DNA of 64,000 nucleotides from positions 1-64,000 of the forward strand of contig NZ_QHJQ01000005.1 of assembly GCF_003185655.1 (NCBI RefSeq). The letters run 5' to 3'. The stretch is from Coraliomargarita sinensis (GTDB taxonomy: Bacteria > Verrucomicrobiota > Verrucomicrobiia > Opitutales > Coraliomargaritaceae). A program made the position numbers and the translations under genes. The notes below the pieces were generated by a model, which ran no database searches, had not been told where the DNA came from, and worked only from the letters and a program-made list of their open reading frames with translations. Below, one piece after another: positions 18,264 through 28,506 of this stretch. How positions within the stretch are numbered: position 1 is the first letter of the stretch; each line of letters begins with the position of its first letter.

Positions 18264-18302
18264 TATCTTGTGCCTTACGTGGATTGAATCAGGTTGGAGC
18301 GC

Positions 18303-18998
18303 ATGTCGAGCCCCGATCCAAGCCCCAAGAATGCTGCCCTCGGAGAGGTTCTCCGTGCGGTTGTGGATGATCGCGGCCTGCGCCAGAAGGTTCTGGCGGG
18401 TAAAATCGGAATTACCGAGGCGAGCCTCTCGAACATTTTGAACGGCAAGGCCCGTCCGCGGCAGCTGACGCTGACTCGGCTCATCGAGCAACTCCAGCCC
18501 AGCGCCGAGGAGCAGCAGCGGATCCTAGCCGCCTACGACCATGCCGAGATGGCCGAGTTGCCCGAACGACCGTCTTCGCCGGAGCAGCCGATTCCTCTGG
18601 ATGAGATGGAGCGAGTGAAGCGCTATATGGAGATCAAGTCGATGTCCGTCACCTTCCAGGATGACGTTGAGAAAGAGCTGGATCGCACGGGTCTCGATTT
18701 TCAACGCGCCTATAGGCAGGAGAATCTCATCTGCGACTTCCTGCTCCCTGGGCCTCCGCGTATCGCAGTGGACTGTAAATATAATGTGAACCGCGATTGG
18801 GATCGTACCGTTGCCTCGGTCAAACTGCTCAAGGGGCATTTGGATCTGGAAATTGTCTTGGTAGTCGTGCCCTACGAAAATGACACGACCCTCGCGGAGG
18901 CGGATCGTATTACCGAGCAAGGTGGTAAGATTGTCTGTGTGGCTGATTTGGAGGCTTCTTTGAGACTTCTAGGCCATGGGAAAGGAGCCTCGCTATGA
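18303..18998 (+). CDS. XRE-type HTH fused to PD-(D/E)XK-like domain
   Basis: Start chosen at ATG 18303; an in-frame TTG at 18294 is the alternative. It encodes 231 residues. Residues 12-75 are a helix-turn-helix: LRQKVLAGKIGITEASLSNI followed by NGKARPRQLTLTRLI. After a linker, residues 115-225 read DFLLPGPPRIAVDCKYN with D145 and D157-x-K159 spaced as in PD-(D/E)XK nucleases, then a conserved helix and a VLVVVP strand. It could be a regulator with a nuclease-like sensor or a DNA-targeting nuclease. It overlaps the SIR2 gene by ATGA and heads the operon, beside the CCAAACA boxes it may bind. Confidence 0.72.
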   Translation: MSSPDPSPKNAALGEVLRAVVDDRGLRQKVLAGKIGITEASLSNILNGKARPRQLTLTRLIEQLQPSAEEQQRILAAYDHAEMAELPERPSSPEQPIPLDEMERVKRYMEIKSMSVTFQDDVEKELDRTGLDFQRAYRQENLICDFLLPGPPRIAVDCKYNVNRDWDRTVASVKLLKGHLDLEIVLVVVPYENDTTLAEADRITEQGGKIVCVADLEASLRLLGHGKGASL

Positions 18999-21900
18999 AA
19001 ACCGATAAGGGCCAAGGAGGGACATCAGTTACAAAGGCAGAGGAGTTTGAGGTTGCCGAGAATCTTCGCCCTTATTTGAACCAAATCGCTGAGAGGCTCT
19101 GGTCTGGCCATGCTGCTATTATGGTTGGCTCTGGCTTTAGTAAGAACGCCAAGCTTAATAGTAGCGCATCGTGTTCAGGCTTTCCCGACTGGTCCCAGTT
19201 GGGAGATCTCTTTTACGAGAAAGTTCACGGTAAGTTACCCGATGCTTCCGGTAAATATATGAACGTCCTGAAGCTTGCTGACGAAGTCCACGCTTCACTT
19301 GGTCGTCCAGTGCTGGATCAGTTGCTCAGGGATTCTATTCCCGATCTCGATTATGAGCCATCAGCATTGCATTTGAAATTACTTCAGTTGCCCTGGACGG
19401 ACGTCTTTACCACAAATTATGACACGCTCTTGGAGCGAGCCTCTACCTCCGTATCAAATCAGAGGTTTGACGTGGTTGTTAACAAAGAGGATCTCGTTTA
19501 TTCATCAAAACCTCGGATCATCAAATTACACGGTAGCTTTCCTTCGGAGAGGCCATTTGTGATTACCGAGGAAGACTACCGCAAATACCCAAAGGTGTAT
19601 GCACCATTCGTAAACACTGTGCAGCAGTCGCTGCTTGAAAATACCTTATGCTTGGTTGGGTTTTCAGGCGACGATCCGAATTTCCTACAGTGGATAGGAT
19701 GGATCAGAGACAATCTTGGCCAACTAAATGCCCCAAAAATCTTCCTCGTAGGTGTCATTAATCTCTCCAGTGCCCAGAGAAAGCTGCTGGAAATGAGAAA
19801 TATTGTCGTTCTGAACATGGCCGAATGTCCGGACATTGATTCGAACTTATATTATGAGGGGTTAGAGCGTTTCTTTGATTTTCTTTCTTCGAAAGAAAAA
19901 ACTGATTCTGCATTAGGCTGGCCCTCATCAAGTTCGAAGCTTTTCCCAGACCCGCATAAAGATAGGCAAGAGCAGTTCGATGCAACCGTCTCGGCTTGGG
20001 AGAAACAAAGGAAGTCTTATCCGGGTTGGGTTGTTGTTCCTGAGGACCGACGTAGTTCTCTTTGGAGTTACACTGAGCACTGGTGCTATTTCCTCAGAGA
20101 GAACGACGATGTGGATGAATGGCAGGACCTCAGATGGTTCCATGAACTTGTCTGGCGTATGGACAAAAGCCTGTGCCCAATCTTTAATGATCAGGCACCT
20201 CTGATCTCAAGAGTATTGGATAAGTATCGACCGAAGATTTGGGACGATGGCAGCTCCAGACGTTCTCTCGAAGAGGAAATGGAGATGTGGATAGGGCTAC
20301 AAATTCACATGCTTCGGTATTATCGTGAAGAGGGACTCCATCCCGAATGGGATAAAACTTATTCGGAGCTATTGACGCGTTGGGAAATGCTTTCACCTAG
20401 TCAACAATCTAAGGTGTTTTACGAACAGTCTTTGAATGCACTATTTAGTGCCGATATCCCAAAGCTCAAAACTTCCTTGAGTAACTGGCATCCAAATGAG
20501 TCTTTGCCATTGATGGAGGCAAAGCGTGCTATGTTGCTCGCTGAAATTGGAAAGGTAAATGAGGCCGCCGCAATTTTAGCGAATGCGCTCGATCAGGTGC
20601 GATCAAAGCGCAATCTTAAGCCGGTATCGAACAACTACAGTCTAGTATCGCAAGAGGCTTATATCATGGTCTTGTACAAATACGTAAAAGATACAGCTTC
20701 GTTCCATACCGAACTTATCGAGTCTGATGCAGAAGAGATCAGTGAGGTCCGTGACTTGTATCGGGATAAAGGTAACAGCGAAGACGATTGGGTCGCTTTA
20801 TCGAATAACAGAATCGGAGACAGGAAGAAAGAATGGGAGGACCTGGTCAGAGAACTTAGAAGTAAGAAGCGGATTGAGGAGCTAAAGCTCTACCAAGAAA
20901 GGTGGAATAGTCTTAAAAGGTATAAATGTGACCCTTGGAATGAAGTTCGTGTCTTCTCTGCACACTTGGAACGTCCGCCTAAAAAGTTTGAGGCCGTCAG
21001 CATAATCTCAGGCTTTGATGTGGGGCGGTTCTCGCAAACTCAGCACATGGGTGGTGACAAAGAGTTATTATTCGGATATGCATTTCTACGCTTTTTTGAG
21101 GATACGGGTTTAGTATTTAGAATCTCTGATACAACTTCTGAGAAAAATTCTGCTGAGGGTGCTTTGAGAAGAATATCGAAGTATGCACCATACTGGGCTA
21201 CAGCCACACTCCTGCGACTCGGCGATGAAAAACTGGTAGATGTTCTTTATAATAGAGAGTCGCTGGTTCGTTACTCTCAGCCGTTGGTCGATCAATTGAT
21301 TGGGGATTACCTGTCGATCCTTGAAAAAGTTAAGGTCGATATTGTCGGGGGAAATCGAATCTACCGAGACAACTTTGGGGTGACTTTAGCGGCTATTGTT
21401 CCCGAGATCTTATCGCGCCTTTGCACTAAGTGCACTGATGAAAAGCGATTTCTGCTGCTTAATTTCCTCAAAGGGGTCTATGAATCGGAAGATCGCGGGA
21501 AATATAAGAAGATCCGCACTTTAACTGAGCGGTTAGTCACGTCGTTCAGTTCCTCCCATAAAGCTGCACTTGTCGAGAAGCTCCTCGAATTTCCCATTCT
21601 TGAGAATCTAAACATTATCGACGAAGGTGAATTCGTAAATCCATTACACTTCGTTGACCTCACCGAGAATGAAATCAGGCAATTGAAAGGCATTAATTGT
21701 AGGGATTCAGTTTCAGAATTTCTTAGCAAAGCCCGTAGCTCGAATAGCAAAACAAGGACTTGGGCGACCCTTAGCCTTGGGAACCTGTACCGATGGGGAC
21801 TTCTTAATAAATCGGAACAGAATCAGTTCGCTGAAGCACTTTGGTCCAAGTTGGATCAACATGGCCTCCCAGCCGATACCGGCTTCTATCGGTTCGCTTA

Positions 21901-22879
21901 CCTAAACATGCCTTGTCCTGAGAATGTTAAAGTTGTTGAGCGGATCAGGGAATTTTTACATGAGGCCGAATTCCCTGTTCAGAGTAAAAGGACAGAGAAG
22001 AACGTTCATATTCTCGCAGGAGATATTTTACTCTGCCGTGAACTACTCGGAGCAAATAACTTTTTGAAGTGGCGCAAGAAGGACATTCGGATGCTCACGG
22101 CAAAGCTTTCAGAATGGTGGGATTGCGACAAAAGTCAGTTAGTTCAAAACAAGCAACAAGCGGGAGCATGGGCTGATATCGGTAACGAATTCAAAAGTCG
22201 CTTCGAGAAAATGGAGAATGTTCTGGCCCGAATAATTGTTCCTCAGGCGGTAAAACTTGACCTGGATGATTCACTAGCCGTCTCCAGGAGAATCTTGCAA
22301 GAGTTGAACGACCGAAATGTAACTGCACTCCGGCTGAAGGTCGCACTAGAAATTCACGAGTCTGCCAATTCAGAGATGATTAGCTCTGAGGTAGGTCAAT
22401 TGCTTTCCTCAAATAGTAGCGAGGATGTCGTCGAAGCGATTCGTGCCATTGACGTCTTACTGAGCCTTCCAGGAGATAGTGAAGTGGTATCTGTTTTAGA
22501 TCAGACCGTAAATGAACTAGCTCTCAAGATCCGCTGGCGGCAGACTACCGAACTTCCAGTTTCCATTGATCTGATGGAATCAGTAGCGAGAAAGTATCCA
22601 GATTTAATCGTCGGAGAGGTCAAAGAATCCATCCTCGGAGGGCTCGATGCTATTAGTAATGAAACAGGTTATGATATTGATTCATCTGCATTTTCAGAAC
22701 GCCTGTTTCTTAGGGTCAAAACAGCCGGGTTGGCATCTACTCTGAGCGAAATTTGTTTTAAGAATGGCGAGGCACTCCCAGATCCGCTTCGGAAATGGAA
22801 GGCTATCTGCAGAAACCCTGATGAGTTCGCCGAAGTCAGAAATGCATGGAAGGCATGCGTCGCAACCGGAAAAGGTTAA
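18995..22879 (+). CDS. Large SIR2-domain defence protein (DSR-like)
   Basis: 1294 residues. The N-terminal SIR2 domain (about 20-290) has the NAD loop IMVGSGFSKN (GSGFS at 45-49), TTNYD at 139-143 with the catalytic Asn, KLHGS at 177-181 with the catalytic His, and VGFSGDDPNFLQW near 221-233. The remaining 1000 residues are helical with no recognised domain, as in the defence-associated sirtuins that sense phage proteins and then deplete NAD. The architecture, size and context fit a DSR-type NADase; I cannot place it in a named subtype. It begins within the stop of the HTH gene and ends 9 bp before the first methyltransferase gene. Confidence 0.85.
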   Translation: MKTDKGQGGTSVTKAEEFEVAENLRPYLNQIAERLWSGHAAIMVGSGFSKNAKLNSSASCSGFPDWSQLGDLFYEKVHGKLPDASGKYMNVLKLADEVHASLGRPVLDQLLRDSIPDLDYEPSALHLKLLQLPWTDVFTTNYDTLLERASTSVSNQRFDVVVNKEDLVYSSKPRIIKLHGSFPSERPFVITEEDYRKYPKVYAPFVNTVQQSLLENTLCLVGFSGDDPNFLQWIGWIRDNLGQLNAPKIFLVGVINLSSAQRKLLEMRNIVVLNMAECPDIDSNLYYEGLERFFDFLSSKEKTDSALGWPSSSSKLFPDPHKDRQEQFDATVSAWEKQRKSYPGWVVVPEDRRSSLWSYTEHWCYFLRENDDVDEWQDLRWFHELVWRMDKSLCPIFNDQAPLISRVLDKYRPKIWDDGSSRRSLEEEMEMWIGLQIHMLRYYREEGLHPEWDKTYSELLTRWEMLSPSQQSKVFYEQSLNALFSADIPKLKTSLSNWHPNESLPLMEAKRAMLLAEIGKVNEAAAILANALDQVRSKRNLKPVSNNYSLVSQEAYIMVLYKYVKDTASFHTELIESDAEEISEVRDLYRDKGNSEDDWVALSNNRIGDRKKEWEDLVRELRSKKRIEELKLYQERWNSLKRYKCDPWNEVRVFSAHLERPPKKFEAVSIISGFDVGRFSQTQHMGGDKELLFGYAFLRFFEDTGLVFRISDTTSEKNSAEGALRRISKYAPYWATATLLRLGDEKLVDVLYNRESLVRYSQPLVDQLIGDYLSILEKVKVDIVGGNRIYRDNFGVTLAAIVPEILSRLCTKCTDEKRFLLLNFLKGVYESEDRGKYKKIRTLTERLVTSFSSSHKAALVEKLLEFPILENLNIIDEGEFVNPLHFVDLTENEIRQLKGINCRDSVSEFLSKARSSNSKTRTWATLSLGNLYRWGLLNKSEQNQFAEALWSKLDQHGLPADTGFYRFAYLNMPCPENVKVVERIREFLHEAEFPVQSKRTEKNVHILAGDILLCRELLGANNFLKWRKKDIRMLTAKLSEWWDCDKSQLVQNKQQAGAWADIGNEFKSRFEKMENVLARIIVPQAVKLDLDDSLAVSRRILQELNDRNVTALRLKVALEIHESANSEMISSEVGQLLSSNSSEDVVEAIRAIDVLLSLPGDSEVVSVLDQTVNELALKIRWRQTTELPVSIDLMESVARKYPDLIVGEVKESILGGLDAISNETGYDIDSSAFSERLFLRVKTAGLASTLSEICFKNGEALPDPLRKWKAICRNPDEFAEVRNAWKACVATGKG

Positions 22880-22888
22880 ATCTTTAGC

Positions 22889-25636
22889 ATGAACGCCGTA
22901 GAAATCGAAGAAGCAGTATCCATGCTGGCCGAGCAGCCTTTCGAGGCTGATGCGTTCCCGTATGCCTTCCTGGAGGCCTTTGGCAATAAGGCGACGACGA
23001 TCAAGCGCCTGAAAAGCGGCGCGACCAATAAATCGGATGTCGGCGGCGTCTTGCAGCGTGGCAACATTCATATCAAGACGTGTGATGAGGGTGAAGTCGC
23101 CACCACACTGGATGCGCTTCGTGAGAGCCCTTCCACTGCGAAGCAGAAAGCTCGCTTCATTTTGGCTACCGATGGCAGCGATTTTCAGGCTGAAGACCTG
23201 GAAGGCGGCGACACGATTGCCTGTGACTTCAGTGATTTCTCCAACTATTTCGGATTTTTCCTCGAACTGGCTGGAATCAGCACGGTTCGCCAGATCAAGG
23301 AAAACGCCTTCGATATTAAGGCAACGAGCCGCCTAAACCGTCTCTATGTCGAACTGTTGAAGGACAACCCTGAATGGGGCACGGAAGCCCGCCGCCATGA
23401 GATGAATCACTTCATGGCACGTCTCATTTTCTGCTTCTTTGCCGAGGATACCGATATTTTCAACGGCAGCGGCTTGTTCACGGCCACCGTTGAGCAGATG
23501 AGTGATAGGGATTCTTCAAATACCCATGAGATTATCGCGGAAATTTTTCGTGCCATGGACACGAAAATTGAGGATCGTGCAGCTGGCAATTTTCGGCCAT
23601 GGGCAAATCAGTTTCCTCTGGTTAATGGCGGTCTCTTTTCGGGCAGCCTCGAAGCACCTCGGTTCAGCAAGATTGCACGCTCCTACCTGTTGCATGTAGG
23701 CAATCTGGATTGGACGAAGATCAATCCAGATATTTTTGGCTCCATGATTCAGGCCGTGGCCGATGATGAAGAGCGCGGCGCACTCGGGATGCACTACACC
23801 AGTGTCCCAAATATCCTGAAAGTGCTCAATCCACTCTTCTTGGATGACCTTCGAGCCAAGCTTGAAGAGGCCGAAGACAATTCTCGAAAGCTCCTCAATC
23901 TCCGCAACCGCATTGCTCGAATCCGCGTTTTCGACCCTGCTTGTGGCTCAGGTAATTTCCTCGTCATTGCCTATAAGGAAATGCGGGCTATTGAGGCGGA
24001 AATCAATTTGCGTCGTGGAGAACGCGAGCGTCGGACTAATATCCCACTGACAAATTTCCGTGGTATTGAACTGCGAGACTTTTCTGCCGAAGTCGCTCGT
24101 TTGGCACTCATCATCGCCGAATACCAATGCGATGTGAGGTATCGTGGCCAGAAAGAAGCACTGGCTGAATTTCTACCTCTTGAAAAAGCCAACTGGATTA
24201 CCTGTGGCAATGCTCTCCGGCTTGATTGGCTAAGTATCTGCCCGCCAACAGGAAAAGGCGTAAAACATCGAACAGAGGATTTCTTTGAAACGCCACTCGA
24301 CCAAGCTGAAATTGATTTCAAGAATGAGGGGGGAGAAACCTATATTTGTGGCAATCCTCCATACAAGGGTGGCACAGAACAGAACTCTGAGCAAAAATCT
24401 GATATGGCGTCAGTTTTCTCAGATGTTACTTCAACGTGGAAATCACTAGACTACATATCTGGCTGGTTCTACAAATTTGCTCTCTACTCGCGAGCCACAG
24501 ACTCTGCCTGTGCCTTTGTTAGCACAAATTCAATCTGCCAAGGTGAGCAAGTTGCTAGGCTATGGCCGCTAATATTAAATGACATATTAGCCATCAATTT
24601 TGCGCACACATCTTTCAAGTGGAAAAACCTAGCCGCCCACAACGCAGGTGTGACCGTAGTTATAATTGGTTTATCCAGAGATAACAGTTCCTCTAGAAAA
24701 ATTTACGCTATAGATTCGGATGGCTCTCCAAGTTGTCGCGTGGTTGATAATATTAACGCTTACCTAATCGGGCAAAAAAACGTAACTGTAAAGGCACTTA
24801 GTAATCCAATTTCTGAAATTAGCGAAATTACGATAGGCAGTAAACCAGTAGACGGTGGGTTTCTTACGTTAGATGTCCATGAAAAGGATTTGATTGAATC
24901 GTCGAATAAAGATTCAATCCGATTCATTCGCCCGTATTATGGTTCGGCGGAATACATTAAGGGGAGTTCTAGATATTGCATCTGGGTTTTAGATGATGAT
25001 CTTGAAGATGCTAGAAACATTCCTCTAATTGAAGAGCGTTTTAAGTTGGTTGAGGAATTTAGATCGAAAAGTAAGAAGGCTCTGACTCGTTCAGATGCAT
25101 CCCGTCCTCATAGATTTCAACAAGTGCGGCAGACAGGTGGTGAAACCACCTTAATTATTCCTGCCGTAAGTTCTGAGAGAAGGCCATATTTACCTATTGG
25201 ATTACTGCCCGATGGTTCAATTTTATCTAATAGTGCATTTGGGCTGTATGATGCCCCGTTGTGGCATATGTCCCTCGTAGCATCAAAGATGCATCTCGTT
25301 TGGGTGTCTACAGTTTGCGGCCAATTGGAGACGCGAATCAGGTATTCGAATACTCTCGGGTGGAATACATTTCCTGTTCCAAAATTAACGGAGTCTAATA
25401 AAGCAGAACTTACGCAGTGCTCGGAAAATATACTTTTAGCTAGAGAGTCTCATTTTCCCAATAATATAGCCGACCTATACGACCCCGAAAAAATGCCACA
25501 TGACCTTCGCAAAGCCCATGAACGAAACGACGAAGTGCTGGAGCGCATCTACATAGGTAGGCGCTTTAAAAACGACACCGAGCGGCTAGAAAAGCTTTTT
25601 GAACTCTACACTAAAATGACAGGAGGCAAACAATGA
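22889..25636 (+). CDS. MmeI/YeeA-like adenine DNA methyltransferase
   Basis: 915 residues. Residues 1-330 match the N-terminal and spacer part of MmeI/YeeA-type enzymes (LKSGATNKSDVGGVLQRGN; FGFFLELAGISTVRQIKENA; HFMARLIFCFFAEDTDIFNG), but I see no intact PD-(D/E)XK triad. The SAM site FDPACGSGNFL is at about 347-357 and the catalytic NPPY at about 488. Residues 500-860 are the presumed target-recognition region. The codon composition changes sharply there: the first half is GC-rich, the recognition region AT-rich, the last 40 codons GC-rich again. This looks like a swapped recognition domain. Likely modifies host DNA for a linked restriction activity. Confidence 0.85.
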   Translation: MNAVEIEEAVSMLAEQPFEADAFPYAFLEAFGNKATTIKRLKSGATNKSDVGGVLQRGNIHIKTCDEGEVATTLDALRESPSTAKQKARFILATDGSDFQAEDLEGGDTIACDFSDFSNYFGFFLELAGISTVRQIKENAFDIKATSRLNRLYVELLKDNPEWGTEARRHEMNHFMARLIFCFFAEDTDIFNGSGLFTATVEQMSDRDSSNTHEIIAEIFRAMDTKIEDRAAGNFRPWANQFPLVNGGLFSGSLEAPRFSKIARSYLLHVGNLDWTKINPDIFGSMIQAVADDEERGALGMHYTSVPNILKVLNPLFLDDLRAKLEEAEDNSRKLLNLRNRIARIRVFDPACGSGNFLVIAYKEMRAIEAEINLRRGERERRTNIPLTNFRGIELRDFSAEVARLALIIAEYQCDVRYRGQKEALAEFLPLEKANWITCGNALRLDWLSICPPTGKGVKHRTEDFFETPLDQAEIDFKNEGGETYICGNPPYKGGTEQNSEQKSDMASVFSDVTSTWKSLDYISGWFYKFALYSRATDSACAFVSTNSICQGEQVARLWPLILNDILAINFAHTSFKWKNLAAHNAGVTVVIIGLSRDNSSSRKIYAIDSDGSPSCRVVDNINAYLIGQKNVTVKALSNPISEISEITIGSKPVDGGFLTLDVHEKDLIESSNKDSIRFIRPYYGSAEYIKGSSRYCIWVLDDDLEDARNIPLIEERFKLVEEFRSKSKKALTRSDASRPHRFQQVRQTGGETTLIIPAVSSERRPYLPIGLLPDGSILSNSAFGLYDAPLWHMSLVASKMHLVWVSTVCGQLETRIRYSNTLGWNTFPVPKLTESNKAELTQCSENILLARESHFPNNIADLYDPEKMPHDLRKAHERNDEVLERIYIGRRFKNDTERLEKLFELYTKMTGGKQ

Positions 25637-28506
25637 GCCAATTACTGCAAGAGCTCTGTTTGGCACCAGTAGACAACAAGCCTGCACTCTCTGGTCTAGT
25701 TTCCGTTCACGACGACACACTGCCACCTGAATCAATTGCGGAATCTGTGGCACGCCGCGAAGCTTCTCTCCTCAAGGATGAAAAGCAAAATGAAGTATGT
25801 GGTATTGATTTTATATTCTTCCGCCGTTTTAGCGACGGGCGTTCGCCTCAGGTCGCAGCATACGTTGTAGACAACTCAAAGAGCCTTTACAGCAAAGATG
25901 CCCTAGCTGAGTTACATCGAAGAGTCTGGCTCAATGGATCAGCCCCATTGCTCTATGTGGAATGGCCAACTCAAGTCGATATCTTGAGATGTGCAACAAA
26001 GCCTGACTTCTGGAACAGTCGCTCAGGCGATTATGAATATTCCGCTGCTGAAAGTATAAGGATAGCCTCCGATGCATCGCGAGCTCTAGATGAAAACAAA
26101 GTTAAAAGGTTTTCAGCATTCCGACTTTCTACGGGCACATTCTGGGAGGACAATGCGAATAAAGATTGGGCGCGTGCGGATAGCGCAGCGCACAAGCTAC
26201 TTTTGCTTGCTACAATTGAGGCCGACAATTGCTTGCAAAAAGAAGCAGCAAAAGATGTTCAGCCTGTGATGCGCAGACTGCTATTGTTGTTTGTTTTCGC
26301 TAAGTATTTAGAGGATAGAGGCGTTTTTCCGGACGGATGGTTCGAAGACTACAAACAAGGAGCATCCAGCTTTATAGATGTCCTTAAAAGCACCGATACC
26401 ACCGCCGTGGAAAAGATGCTAAATTCGCTCAAAGAAAAATTTAACGGAGACATTTTTACATTAGAAAATTTCGGTGGAACACTGACTCCCCAAGTTCTCA
26501 CACAGTTTGTTGATTTATTGGAAGCAAAGACGCTTAAGCGTCAGCGATATCTGTGGGAACAGTATTCATTCCGCTTCATTCCCGTAAGTGTGCTGAGTCA
26601 TTTGTATCAACACTTTGCTCAGTCAGGTAAAGGTGCGATTTACACACCACCATTTGTTGCCGACCTAATTTTGGATCATGTATTGCCCTACGATAAGATT
26701 CAGGGGAATGAAAAAATCCTCGACCCGACGTGCGGATCAGGCGTTTTTCTGGTGGGTGCATTTCGCCGTCTCATTCATTACTGGCAGAGCAATAATGATT
26801 GGAGTCGCCCTCGTGTCAGGCAGCTGAAGGACATTCTAAGAAGGTCAATTTTTGGAGTCGAACACCTAACAGAAGCAGCCAATGTTGCCGCTCTTAATCT
26901 TGCACTTGCTGTCTGCGATGCCTTGCAGCCTAGGGTCATCTGGGATCACTTGAAGTTTGATACGCTATTAGGGAGAAACCTATTCGTAGGTGATTTCTTT
27001 GAGAATCTCGATAATCTGAAAGATGCTGCGCCAAACGGGTTTTCCTGTATCGTCGGCAACCCTCCATTTCATTCAGAACTTACCCAAGCAGCCAAGAAGA
27101 CGCGAGCTGAAGACTTACAGGCCATACCCATCCCTGATGGGAACATTGCTTATCGCGTATTAGAGGAATGCGCTTCACAGCTTAGTTCAGGCTCGTTGAT
27201 GTGCCTACTTCAACCAAGTGGACTACTTTACAACTCGAAATCGCGCAATTTCGCTAAGCGATTTCTTGGACTACATTCCGTGGATGCTGTTCTGGATTTT
27301 GTTTCAATTCGGAATCTTTTCGAATCAGCAGACACCAAAGCTATTGCCATTCTGGCACGCAATGAAGAGCCAGCGGCAGGACACACTATTCGGCATCTTA
27401 CTTTTCGCAGAACGAAAAGCGTTCATGAAAGGTTGGGGTTTGAATTAGATCACTACGATTTACATTCCGTCCCACTTGAGACTGGTAGAGAATGCCCGTG
27501 GGTATGGAAAGTGAACCTGTTAGGCGGAGGCCGACTAGTTCACTTGACACACAAGGTCATGCAATGGCCGACGTTGAAGGACTTTCTTAATGAGCAAGGC
27601 TGGACGCATGGTGAGGGCTTTATCGTTGGTAAAAAGTCTGGCAACAAAAAGGCTGAATGGTTGAAAGGTATGCCGTTTCTTCCCACTGAATCATTGACTG
27701 ACGAAGGGATTAAAGAAAATACAATCAAGGTTGTTGAAGAGGAAGTATTCGCCGCTCCTCGGGTGCGAGCTCGTTATAGTCCTCCCATGTTACTGATTGG
27801 TGAGAATGAAAAGCTGCCATCTTCTTTGTGGTTAAAGGGAGAGCTAAGCTTTCTGCATAGCATTATTAGTATCAATGCTCCTGAAAATCAGAAGGAAGAG
27901 CTGGTCAAATTTTCCGAATCTTTTGATAAACACAAAAGTGACCTAAGAACTTTTTGTCTCCTGAAAAGTTCGAGGTCGATCATTGGCAAATCTACGGCAA
28001 TACTCAAAAGAGATATAGAAGAGCTTCCTTGGCCTAAAACAGACGACGGTTTCAAGAGTTTGTCTTGGTGGGAGGAGATACTTCTTTCTGATGCCTCCGA
28101 AGCTTACGCCCCAATTGTTCGAGTTGGACACAACTCTTACCAATACAAGGAGTGCGCAACCCATGAAGTATTTGATAAATACAGTAAGACGTTTACGCAT
28201 TTAATCGGGAGCATCTACCGCAATATCCGTGTAGGGAAATTCGGAAGGATGGATGGCTTGGCATTCCAAGCGTTTACATTTGGGGACTCATCAGAGCTCG
28301 ATTGGCCTGATGATTGGTCAAGTCACTTGAAGTCAATTCTGATTAAGAAAAATGGCGCTGCGCTGAGAACGCACCGCATCATTCGGTTTTACGAAAAGAA
28401 TACACTTGTGATCGTTAAACCTGACCGTGTCCGTAACTGGATAGCCTCGACGGCGATCCGAGACGCTGATGAAACTCTTGAAGATTTAAGGGAGCAGGGA
28501 TTCTAA
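25633..28506 (+). CDS. Eco57I-like N6-adenine DNA methyltransferase
   Basis: 957 residues, starting inside the stop of the previous gene (ATGA). The N-terminal 150 residues (CGIDFIFFRRFSDGRSPQVA; APLLYVEWPTQVDILRC) resemble the N-terminal region of Eco57I-type IIG enzymes. AIYTPPFVADLILDHVLP precedes the SAM site ILDPTCGSGVFLVGAF (about 361-376), and IVGNPPFHSE (about 472) is the catalytic motif. The C-terminal 400 residues would contain target recognition. Codons are AT-rich compared with the first methylase and the helicase, suggesting separate origin. Whether it restricts as well as modifies is unknown. Confidence 0.83.
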   Translation: MSQLLQELCLAPVDNKPALSGLVSVHDDTLPPESIAESVARREASLLKDEKQNEVCGIDFIFFRRFSDGRSPQVAAYVVDNSKSLYSKDALAELHRRVWLNGSAPLLYVEWPTQVDILRCATKPDFWNSRSGDYEYSAAESIRIASDASRALDENKVKRFSAFRLSTGTFWEDNANKDWARADSAAHKLLLLATIEADNCLQKEAAKDVQPVMRRLLLLFVFAKYLEDRGVFPDGWFEDYKQGASSFIDVLKSTDTTAVEKMLNSLKEKFNGDIFTLENFGGTLTPQVLTQFVDLLEAKTLKRQRYLWEQYSFRFIPVSVLSHLYQHFAQSGKGAIYTPPFVADLILDHVLPYDKIQGNEKILDPTCGSGVFLVGAFRRLIHYWQSNNDWSRPRVRQLKDILRRSIFGVEHLTEAANVAALNLALAVCDALQPRVIWDHLKFDTLLGRNLFVGDFFENLDNLKDAAPNGFSCIVGNPPFHSELTQAAKKTRAEDLQAIPIPDGNIAYRVLEECASQLSSGSLMCLLQPSGLLYNSKSRNFAKRFLGLHSVDAVLDFVSIRNLFESADTKAIAILARNEEPAAGHTIRHLTFRRTKSVHERLGFELDHYDLHSVPLETGRECPWVWKVNLLGGGRLVHLTHKVMQWPTLKDFLNEQGWTHGEGFIVGKKSGNKKAEWLKGMPFLPTESLTDEGIKENTIKVVEEEVFAAPRVRARYSPPMLLIGENEKLPSSLWLKGELSFLHSIISINAPENQKEELVKFSESFDKHKSDLRTFCLLKSSRSIIGKSTAILKRDIEELPWPKTDDGFKSLSWWEEILLSDASEAYAPIVRVGHNSYQYKECATHEVFDKYSKTFTHLIGSIYRNIRVGKFGRMDGLAFQAFTFGDSSELDWPDDWSSHLKSILIKKNGAALRTHRIIRFYEKNTLVIVKPDRVRNWIASTAIRDADETLEDLREQGF

